NCBI GenBank assembly: GCA_016199605.1
Contig: JACQGJ010000617.1
Coordinates: forward strand, 1 to 7,030
DNA: 7,030 nt
Direction of reading: 5' to 3'
DNA from: Armatimonadota bacterium
GTDB taxonomy: Bacteria > Armatimonadota > Abditibacteriia > CG2-30-59-28
In this document: piece after piece, positions 1 through 5,380 of the stretch
Position numbering within the stretch: the stretch's first letter is position 1
How the letters are laid out: each line of letters begins with the position of its first letter
Made by a program: the position numbers and the translations under genes
The notes under the pieces: generated by a model
The model's database searches: none
Told to the model about the DNA's origin: nothing
What the model saw: only the letters and a program-made list of their open reading frames with translations

Positions 1-1
1 C

Positions 2-61
2 TACGAGGTTGGCGACATCAGAATAGAAAATGCACACTCCGCCTTGGCGTACACGCCTTGA
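2..61 (+). CDS. Possible C-terminal tail of an upstream gene (partial)
   Basis: One forward frame is open from the left edge for 19 codons and ends at TGA 59-61. It reads ...EVGDIRIENAHSAL..., a protein-like sequence, whereas a neighbouring frame stops after a few codons. Beta-sandwich sugar-binding modules often end in a strand of the form 'hDDIRIE', so a secreted carbohydrate protein is conceivable, but the fragment is far too short to assign. Its end leaves 119 bases before the next start, enough for the candidate promoter there. It could equally be a chance open frame. Confidence 0.25.
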   Translation, partial: YEVGDIRIENAHSALAYTP

Positions 62-104
62 CGGTCCCAACTTGTCGGCAACTCTGTTTTTAGTTTCGGA
101 GGCT

Positions 105-133
105 TCATGCAACCAACCTTCTTCGGTTATAAT
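105..133 (+). promoter_or_regulatory. Candidate sigma-70-type promoter for the 181-4605 gene group
   Basis: A perfect TATAAT stands at 128-133. Seventeen bases upstream is TTCATG (105-110), matching the TTGACA consensus at only three of six positions. Transcription would start near 140, giving a leader of about 40 bases before the ATG at 181. The -10 hexamer and the spacing are good and the -35 is weak, so an activator or a chance match is possible. Confidence 0.35.
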
Positions 134-167
134 GCCGTTCGTCCATTGTGGCGTATCCTGCACCGTG

Positions 168-173
168 AGGTGG
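168..173 (+). promoter_or_regulatory. Ribosome binding site deciding the start at 181
   Basis: AGGTGG lies 7 bases before the ATG at 181. The in-frame alternative ATG at 253 is closer to where the conserved-looking domain begins, but has no purine-rich site before it, so the upstream start is preferred. Confidence 0.55.
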
Positions 174-180
174 TATAGGC

Positions 181-2550
181 ATGTTCGATTCCTCGATTCT
201 TCGAGGCTTAACTCTGAAAAACCCTCAACCCAATCCCGCCTCGCAAATCGCGATGGTGTCGTTTCCCGTTCCGCTCGGTTGCCCACAACTTAGCCTTCTC
301 GGCGACCACCCAACCCAAGTCCAGCCCGTAGCCTGGTGGCCGGAGTCCATTGCAGGGAATAAGGGAGTCGTCAGAAGACAGCTCATGTTCGTGGTGTCCG
401 AAGGCTTGCTCCCCGAGGAATTCTCCTTCACTGAGGCGGCGCCGGTAGGCAATGACTTCAAAGGCCCGGAAGCTTCAGTTCGCATTGTGAGCAAGAAGAA
501 CACTGGGATTCTTCTCTCCGAAGTCAACGAGGTCGCTTTCACCTTCGGAGGAAAGAACCTCGGATTGCGGCTTGGGCTTCAGCATGGGGGAGAGTACCAC
601 TGGTGGGAGTGGGTCCGGGTTGAGGAGCTTTGGTCCGGGCCGGTGTGCAAAGCGGTGCGGATCGGAGGCTTCATCGAGGTCGAGCACTTCGGAGACGAAT
701 CGCTGACGGAGGGTACAAGCTTCCTCCAACACAAGGCCCTGCATTGGCACAACTGGCTGTTCGGCGAGGTTTATGCCCTGCTGTTCTCCAACGGCGTCGT
801 ACACCTCACGTGTCGCCACGTGAACAACCATCTCTTCGATGAAGGCAGAGACCTCGAGGATGTTGTGCCTGTCATCGCCATCAGCGGCCCCGGGGCGGCC
901 GACGTGGAGCAGACACTCGACGGGACCCAGACCCAGTTTGACCTCGGTGGAATCACGTTGAACCTCGACGAAGCCGCCGCCCTGTTTGGCCCTGAGCATC
1001 CGGGGAAGTTGTGTCATGAGAAGGACCTGCTCGTTTACCAGCCCTACTCAGGAGTTGAGATTTACGGCGACGCGTTCCATCGGGAACGCGAGGACGGCTT
1101 TATCGCAAAAGCCGAAGAGAAACGATTCCCCAAGGGGGTTGCGAGAACGGTCCGTTTTGCAGTAGGTCTGGGAGAGTCTGCGCCGGTCCTGTCCCGGCTG
1201 GTTGTCCCGGACTGGTGGTATGCCTTGGCCCGCGAGCTATGGGGCGACGAGACCTTGCCGGTTCACGATCGGTGCGACCGGGTCCTCGAGTCTTGCGAAA
1301 GCTACGTAGCCGAGGCGACGAAAGAGAGACCACGCTGTTTCGACAATTCAGCCCTCAACCGGAGTATCTGGGAGGGAGAGATTCCCTTCAGCCAGATGCT
1401 CTACTTCTACCTCAGCGGCAAGCTTGACTACTTCGGGATAGCGATCGACGAATCCTACTACATGGCGGACCTCGGGTTCGATCACGCCACTGAAACGATC
1501 CGAATGCAGAACTATCCCTTTGGCGCTGTCGCCCCTCCGCTCTACCGGACGGCTTCCATGACCTTCGCCTACCTGGAGACCGGCGACCCCTATCTGCTGG
1601 ACTGTTCGGAATCGGCTGCCACGCGCTTCTACTGGATTGACCGCCACAACTGGCCTCGACGCACCTACGGTCGCGATGCCGCCAGTCTCCGAAGTCTGGT
1701 GTTTCTGTGGGATTACACCGGTAAGGAAGACTACCTCTCGATGGTGCGCGAGGCGCTGGGGAGATCTCTCCAGTGCCAGCGCCTGGACGGGTCCGTGGGG
1801 GATCAGGGTGGCGCGGTCGGGGTGCAGGGGGGATGCGCCAACGAGATAACCAAGAACTGGATGACGTTGATGGCGAATGAACCCGTTGTTGATTACCTGC
1901 TGCGCCGGCCAGATGACCCGGAACTTGTGGACTCGCTCTTGAAGGCCGGCGCTTTCGTCCTGAAGAGTCAGGTTGAGGAGAACGGAGTCTACTCCTGGGC
2001 GTACCAGTACGGTTACGGCGACAATCCGGGAGACCCGTGGGATATGAAAGCCAATCCTGAGAGTTTCACGCCGTTTCCGGCCGGCAAGCTCGTCAGCGGC
2101 TACAAAGCCCGCTTCCTGACCTTTCTCACACAACTCACCGGAGACCCCTGCTATCTGGAAGCCTGGCAGAAATTCTACGACACCAACTGGGGCATCGCAG
2201 GCCAGGAGCCGCGGCAGATTGGGTATTGCACCAATAAGATCGTCGAGTACCTGCCCTACCTGCAGGCTCACACCTGGAACGCCCGATGGGAGGAGGGGCG
2301 CGTGCGCGTGCGACCACTCATCACTCGACGGGTGCCGCGGGCCGAAGGCGAAATCGCCACTCCAAGTGGAGCCCTGGGAATCAGTTGCGTAGTGGAAGGC
2401 AACCTCGTCACTGTTGAAACTACGGGCGAGGAGAGTCTGGAAGTTCTCGTGGATCTTCCAGGATACGGTGAGCCTGTAGCCCTCTCGGGTTTTGGCCACA
2501 AGACCCTCGAGTGGAAAGGAGAACTCCTTGAAGAACCACAAAGGCAATGA
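181..2550 (+). CDS. Large putative carbohydrate-active protein (RIFT-barrel / (alpha/alpha)-toroid type)
   Basis: 789 residues, not firmly recognised. Residues 26-340 look all-beta. They open with VSFPVPLGCPQLSL and later WWPES, resembling the first strands of RIFT-barrel proteins of the exo-rhamnogalacturonan lyase (PL26-like) group, whose members usually show a 'P..lGvP...G.L' strand followed by a 'WPDGS' turn. Residues about 345-695 are helical and rich in Trp, Tyr and Asp, with a GDQGGAVGVQGG loop (540-551) and repeated aromatic helices, as in (alpha/alpha) toroids of polysaccharide lyases and epimerases. Residues 700-789 form a short beta domain. Six histidines fall within residues 184-217, including HKALHWHN. 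There is no signal peptide or membrane segment, so a cytoplasmic site is inferred. The 3' end overlaps the SGNH hydrolase gene, which implies co-expression. The length and three-domain order fit a lyase or glycosidase. The family call is by pattern only, and the catalytic residues are unknown. Confidence 0.6.
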   Translation: MFDSSILRGLTLKNPQPNPASQIAMVSFPVPLGCPQLSLLGDHPTQVQPVAWWPESIAGNKGVVRRQLMFVVSEGLLPEEFSFTEAAPVGNDFKGPEASVRIVSKKNTGILLSEVNEVAFTFGGKNLGLRLGLQHGGEYHWWEWVRVEELWSGPVCKAVRIGGFIEVEHFGDESLTEGTSFLQHKALHWHNWLFGEVYALLFSNGVVHLTCRHVNNHLFDEGRDLEDVVPVIAISGPGAADVEQTLDGTQTQFDLGGITLNLDEAAALFGPEHPGKLCHEKDLLVYQPYSGVEIYGDAFHREREDGFIAKAEEKRFPKGVARTVRFAVGLGESAPVLSRLVVPDWWYALARELWGDETLPVHDRCDRVLESCESYVAEATKERPRCFDNSALNRSIWEGEIPFSQMLYFYLSGKLDYFGIAIDESYYMADLGFDHATETIRMQNYPFGAVAPPLYRTASMTFAYLETGDPYLLDCSESAATRFYWIDRHNWPRRTYGRDAASLRSLVFLWDYTGKEDYLSMVREALGRSLQCQRLDGSVGDQGGAVGVQGGCANEITKNWMTLMANEPVVDYLLRRPDDPELVDSLLKAGAFVLKSQVEENGVYSWAYQYGYGDNPGDPWDMKANPESFTPFPAGKLVSGYKARFLTFLTQLTGDPCYLEAWQKFYDTNWGIAGQEPRQIGYCTNKIVEYLPYLQAHTWNARWEEGRVRVRPLITRRVPRAEGEIATPSGALGISCVVEGNLVTVETTGEESLEVLVDLPGYGEPVALSGFGHKTLEWKGELLEEPQRQ
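2515..2521 (+). promoter_or_regulatory. Strong ribosome binding site inside the preceding gene
   Basis: AAAGGAG lies 6 bases before the TTG at 2528 and inside the last codons of the 181-2550 gene. It favours TTG 2528 over the longer in-frame TTG at 2492, which has no such site. The placement suggests translational coupling of the two genes. Confidence 0.65.
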
Positions 2551-3637
2551 AGGTGAGCAACCGGTCGGAACTGTCCGACCTCTTGAGACCGGAGGAGAGC
2601 CGTTTCGATGGCGCTCACCCGAAGAGCCGCCCTTTCATATCGCCGGCTTCGCCTGGTTTGCTGCCGAGGGAATCTACAGACGTCTGCCGCAATTCCCGAC
2701 CCATTCGGTGACCGAGGCCGTGGAGTCGCTCGCCAATCACACAGCCGGGGGACAAATCCGATTCCAGACCGATTCCCCGCGTCTGGCTCTGAGTGTCCGA
2801 TTGAAAGGGCCAGCTTCCATGGATCACATGCCGGCAACGGGTCAGTGCGGGTTTGACTGCTACCTCGGGCCGCTAGGACATCAACGCTATCTATCGACGA
2901 CACGGTTCGACCACACGCGGTCCTGGTATGAGTGCCTGATGTTCGATCTGAAGAACTCTTCGCTGCGCAACCTCACCTTCAACTTCCCTCTTTACCAGGG
3001 AGTCGAGGAAGTGCTCGTAGGTCTGGAACCCGAGGCCAAGATCCTCCCTCCCCCTCCCTACGCTCGCGCGGGTAGGGTCATCGTGTATGGAACCTCGATC
3101 ACCCAAGGTGGATGTGCGTGCCGACCAGGGATGGCCTACACCAACCTGCTGAGTCGCCGACTCAATGTCGAGTTCATCAACCTCGGATTCTCGGGCAGCG
3201 GCCGCGGCGAACCAGAGATGGCCAGGAATATGGCGGAGATCGAGCGCCCCTCCTGTTTCGTGCTTGACTACGAAGCCAACGCGGGAGCAGTCTTGCTCCG
3301 AGACACCTTTCGCGAGTTCTTGCGGATTCTGCGTGAAGCTCACCCTTCAGTCCCCCTCCTGGCGGTCTCCAAGATTCGGTATGCGTCGGAGTTGATCGAT
3401 GCAGAGGCAGTGCGAGTCAGGCAGGAGCTTAAAGCCTTCCAACGACAGGTCGTAGACAACATGCGCGAGCAGGGCGACGGTCTTGTCTTTTTTCAGGATG
3501 GCGAGGCGCTGCTGGGAGAGGACTTCGAGGAGTGCTCCGTTGACGGCGCCCATCCAACGGATCTGGGATTCATGCGGATGGCCGAGGGGCTGGCGCCGGT
3601 GCTGCGGGGAATCCTCTTCCCTGGCTCCGAAGGCTGA
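2528..3637 (+). CDS. SGNH/GDSL-family hydrolase with GxDLY-type N-terminal domain
   Basis: A 369-residue serine esterase, probably removing acyl groups such as acetyl from a sugar. The N-terminal domain (about 35-175) carries GFDCY at 108-112, a variant of the GxDLY motif that names the domain found before SGNH domains in this subfamily. The catalytic domain follows. Block I is YGTSITQGG, with the nucleophile at Ser190. Block II is NLGFSGSGRGEPEMA (glycine near 220-225). Block III is replaced by VLDYEAN, with Asn251 as the likely oxyanion residue. The Asp-His pair is in DGAHPTDLGF (Asp339, His342). All expected active-site blocks are present, so it should be active. No signal peptide is seen, so it probably acts in the cytoplasm. 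The TTG start is chosen for its strong ribosome site and gives a 23-base overlap with the upstream gene. Substrate is unknown; the neighbours suggest a saccharide or glycoside. Confidence 0.9.
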   Translation: MKNHKGNEGEQPVGTVRPLETGGEPFRWRSPEEPPFHIAGFAWFAAEGIYRRLPQFPTHSVTEAVESLANHTAGGQIRFQTDSPRLALSVRLKGPASMDHMPATGQCGFDCYLGPLGHQRYLSTTRFDHTRSWYECLMFDLKNSSLRNLTFNFPLYQGVEEVLVGLEPEAKILPPPPYARAGRVIVYGTSITQGGCACRPGMAYTNLLSRRLNVEFINLGFSGSGRGEPEMARNMAEIERPSCFVLDYEANAGAVLLRDTFREFLRILREAHPSVPLLAVSKIRYASELIDAEAVRVRQELKAFQRQVVDNMREQGDGLVFFQDGEALLGEDFEECSVDGAHPTDLGFMRMAEGLAPVLRGILFPGSEG

Positions 3638-3768
3638 AGCAATCCGGCGTCTTATGCTGGGATTTCAGGATTGTGCCCTAACCTGTTGAAACCTGACGGT
3701 GTTGGTGATAGGCTTTTGGGCGGCGTATACGGTTACTGGAAACAATCATTGACTGAGGAGGACAAGCC
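3638..3768 (+). promoter_or_regulatory. Intergenic gap with a weak candidate promoter
   Basis: This 131-base gap is the only sizeable break among the first three plus-strand genes. TTGAAA at 3686-3691 (five of six -35 positions), a 17-base spacer and TAGGCT at 3709-3714 (the conserved T, A and T only) could be a second promoter for the isomerase. TTGGTG (3702-3707) and TATACG (3726-3731) with an 18-base spacer is another weak option. CAATCC (3640-3645) and GGATTG (3668-3673) could form a 6-bp stem with a 22-base loop, but no T-run follows, so it is not a convincing terminator. Confidence 0.25.
3755..3761 (+). promoter_or_regulatory. Near-consensus ribosome binding site for the isomerase
   Basis: GAGGAGG lies 7 bases before the ATG at 3769, an almost ideal site, which fixes this start and suggests efficient translation. 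Confidence 0.75.
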
Positions 3769-4605
3769 ATGAAGATTGCCATCATCCCGACCACCGGAGG
3801 ATCCGATCCCTACAAGGGCATGGAGGTCGCTGTGCAGTTGGGAGTTGAGGCCGTTCACATCTCCGGTTACGGGGGAGGACTGGACCTTGAGAACAAAAGC
3901 CGTTCTGAGCGGGCGGAGATACTCAAACGCATCCGAGGCTACGGCCTGGAGGTCTCGGCCCTCATCGGCTGGGGTGGGAATGTAGACCTTGGTGAAGAAG
4001 AGGGGATCAAAGAGAACATCGCCTGGGGCAAGCGATTGAACGAAGTCGCTGTGGATGTGGCCGAGGGCTTGTGGATGGCCCATGTCGGCATCATGCCTGA
4101 AGAGGAAGCAGGCCCACGATGGTCTCTCTTTCGGGATTCGTTAGCAGAAATCGTGAATCACGGAGCGAGCATCGGCGCTACCGTTGCATTGGAAACGGGC
4201 CCTGAGCCGCCCAAAGTGGTCCGCAAGATGATCGAAGACATCGGCAGCTCCGGTTTGCGCGTGAACTTCGACCCAGCCAATCTCCTGCTCTGGCCCCCTA
4301 TCATTGCCAAGCAACACAACGTGTCCTTCGATTACGCCGCGGCGATGGAAAAGTTCGATCCGGTAGAAGGTTTGCGGACTCTCATCCCTTACGTGGTCCA
4401 CGCTCACGCCAAAGACTCGGTCCTTCGTCCCGACGGTTCTGCTGAGGAAGTGCCTATCGGGACGGGCATGACCAATTGGCCGGTGCTCTACTCCATCTTT
4501 CAAGAGAACGGTTACAAGGGATACTACGCGATCGAGCGCGAGTGCGGCGAAAACGCGATGGAGGACGTCCGCAACGCGGTTGGGTTTCTGAGAAGTCTGG
4601 GATAG
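3769..4605 (+). CDS. Sugar phosphate isomerase/epimerase (xylose isomerase-like TIM barrel)
   Basis: A 278-residue protein, the usual length for this single-domain family, which interconverts or epimerises sugars or their derivatives with a divalent metal. Motifs at the barrel strand ends match the family's metal site: Glu142 in VALETG, Asp168 in VNFDPANLL, His213 in VHAHAKD and Glu256 in AIERE. The GYYAIERECG...AVGFLRSL ending is typical of members found beside carbohydrate-degradation genes. There is no signal peptide, so it is cytoplasmic. It follows the esterase after 131 bases on the same strand and probably handles the sugar released by the two upstream enzymes; that link is inference. 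The exact substrate cannot be read from sequence, and members range from ketose epimerases to inosose dehydratases. The gene ends in TAG, and the same frame stays open for 58 further codons. Confidence 0.92.
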   Translation: MKIAIIPTTGGSDPYKGMEVAVQLGVEAVHISGYGGGLDLENKSRSERAEILKRIRGYGLEVSALIGWGGNVDLGEEEGIKENIAWGKRLNEVAVDVAEGLWMAHVGIMPEEEAGPRWSLFRDSLAEIVNHGASIGATVALETGPEPPKVVRKMIEDIGSSGLRVNFDPANLLLWPPIIAKQHNVSFDYAAAMEKFDPVEGLRTLIPYVVHAHAKDSVLRPDGSAEEVPIGTGMTNWPVLYSIFQENGYKGYYAIERECGENAMEDVRNAVGFLRSLG

Positions 4606-4782
4606 CCCTGTCTCTTAGAACTCGTCCAAGAACAACTCCGCGGTGCTCCCGTCCGTTTGCCAGTAATCTTGCAGGGACGCGACGGGGGAAACGCTGTTTC
4701 ATTGTTGGACGAGTTCTTCATGCCGGCGGACCTCCGTCCCTTCTTTGACGAGGTCCCTCCGCCACACTGGAAGGACCGGTGA
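4606..4782 (+). CDS. Coding-like short frame of uncertain start, coupled to the next gene
   Basis: Directly after the isomerase TAG the same frame is open for 58 codons to TGA 4780-4782. Its translation is protein-like rather than shadow-like, for example LLDEFF followed by MPADLRPFFDEVPPPHWKDR. The TGA overlaps a GTG (4779) as GTGA, the common junction of coupled genes, and the next gene can begin there or at ATG 4785. Against a normal gene, no ATG occurs before 4720 (giving only 20 residues), and none of the TTG codons (4657, 4669, 4702, 4705) has a good ribosome site. It could be a small protein from a non-standard start, the eroded remnant of a gene, a readthrough extension of the isomerase, or chance. 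The interval given is the open frame, not a proven gene. No known family is recognised. Confidence 0.3.
   Translation, partial: PCLLELVQEQLRGAPVRLPVILQGRDGGNAVSLLDEFFMPADLRPFFDEVPPPHWKDR
4617..4717. repeat. 101-base imperfect palindrome with 13-bp perfect arms
   Basis: AGAACTCGTCCAA (4617-4629) and its exact reverse complement TTGGACGAGTTCT (4705-4717) are separated by 75 bases. Nested inside, CCCGTC (4648-4653) pairs with GACGGG (4681-4686), each 18 bases from its outer arm. The inner stem can extend through CGT (4654-4656) and ACG (4677-4679) with one bulged base. The structure could be a miniature transposable element, a folded RNA between the isomerase and the next gene, or DNA-level structure. 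No matching flanking duplication is visible, and no T-run follows as in a terminator. Confidence 0.6.
4771..4775 (+). promoter_or_regulatory. Ribosome binding site for the acidic helical protein
   Basis: AAGGA lies 9 bases before ATG 4785 and only 3 before GTG 4779. Spacing favours the ATG; the GTGA overlap with the short upstream frame is an argument for the GTG. Confidence 0.45.
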
Positions 4783-4784
4783 GG

Positions 4785-5306
4785 ATGAAGATCGTCTCGA
4801 GTGAAACGGTGGAATCGACCTGGAAAGACTTGGCTGAACTCTCCGTGAAAGACGGATTGCGTCATCAGGAGGAGTTCATCCAACGGCAGGAGCCTCTCGC
4901 GCAGTTCATCCAGATCATGGGGGAGGAGTCCCTGTCCTCCGACGCTCATGGGTTGGCGACGTACGTTACCCTCAACCTCTGGCAGATGTTCGAGCGAGCC
5001 TCGCCCACACCCCTTCCGCCGGCTTCCCCTGACGAAATCATGGACGCGTTTGAGAACCGTGAGCGGTGGGTGGAGAGCTTCCTCGACGTGGAGGAAGAGG
5101 AGATCGAGCGCTGGCTTCGCATCACCTCGGAGATGCCCCAGGAACACGTCACCAGATACCTCATTGAACTCCTGATGGAAGACTGCCGGGACCCCGACTC
5201 CATCGTGAACCTCACACAAGAGGATGTCGGGGAGTTGTTCCTTGTGTTGCTCGCAGTCATTGACGTGCTCGACGCAAAGCTGCAGGAAGCAATGCGGGAA
5301 GCCTGA
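4785..5306 (+). CDS. Acidic all-helical protein of unknown function
   Basis: 173 residues from the ATG (175 from GTG 4779). Not recognised as a named family. The composition is strongly acidic (for example DVEEEEIERW and LMEDCRDPDS) with amphipathic helices throughout, and there is no signal peptide, membrane span, zinc-binding cluster or catalytic motif. The N-terminus ETVESTWKDLAELS, followed by a GEESLSS segment and ATYVTLNLWQMFERA, has the look of small conserved hypothetical proteins seen scattered across environmental bacteria, but that likeness is from memory and untested. It follows the isomerase by 179 bases on the same strand and may share its transcript. No link to sugar metabolism can be seen in it. 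The opposite strand is also open over long stretches, but its translation is less protein-like. Confidence 0.72.
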   Translation: MKIVSSETVESTWKDLAELSVKDGLRHQEEFIQRQEPLAQFIQIMGEESLSSDAHGLATYVTLNLWQMFERASPTPLPPASPDEIMDAFENRERWVESFLDVEEEEIERWLRITSEMPQEHVTRYLIELLMEDCRDPDSIVNLTQEDVGELFLVLLAVIDVLDAKLQEAMREA

Positions 5307-5380
5307 GTCGTCGCCCACATTGCTCCTTTCTTCCGGCGGATGAAGATGTCTTCCCGTGGTGATTCTCGTTCGAATTGCCC
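5307..5380. other. Convergent intergenic gap, no clear terminator
   Basis: The plus-strand helical-protein gene and the minus-strand glycosidase gene end facing each other across 74 bases. The only symmetry seen is GAAGA-TG-TCTTC (5342-5353), whose 2-base loop is too tight for a hairpin, and there is no GC stem with a T-run in either direction. Confidence 0.5.

Noticed and set aside
62..95. T-run at 87-91 as a terminator of an upstream gene
   Set aside because: No stable GC-rich stem precedes the five T residues; only three-base pairings can be found.
30..293. Forward open frame of 87 codons at the left edge
   Set aside because: It overlaps the start of the large gene in a different frame, covers the candidate promoter and ribosome site, and its translation is low-information and Ser/Arg-rich.
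1348..2547. Long minus-strand open frame of 399 codons opposite the large protein gene
   Set aside because: It is a mirror of the GC-rich codon pattern of the plus-strand gene. Its translation shows no domain order or motif, while the plus-strand frame has a ribosome site and coherent folds.
3640..3673. CAATCC/GGATTG inverted repeat after the esterase gene
   Set aside because: Only six pairs with a 22-base loop and no T-run, so within chance expectation and not a supportable terminator.
5342..5353. GAAGATGTCTTC palindrome between convergent genes
   Set aside because: The two-base loop cannot form a hairpin, and one such short palindrome is expected by chance.
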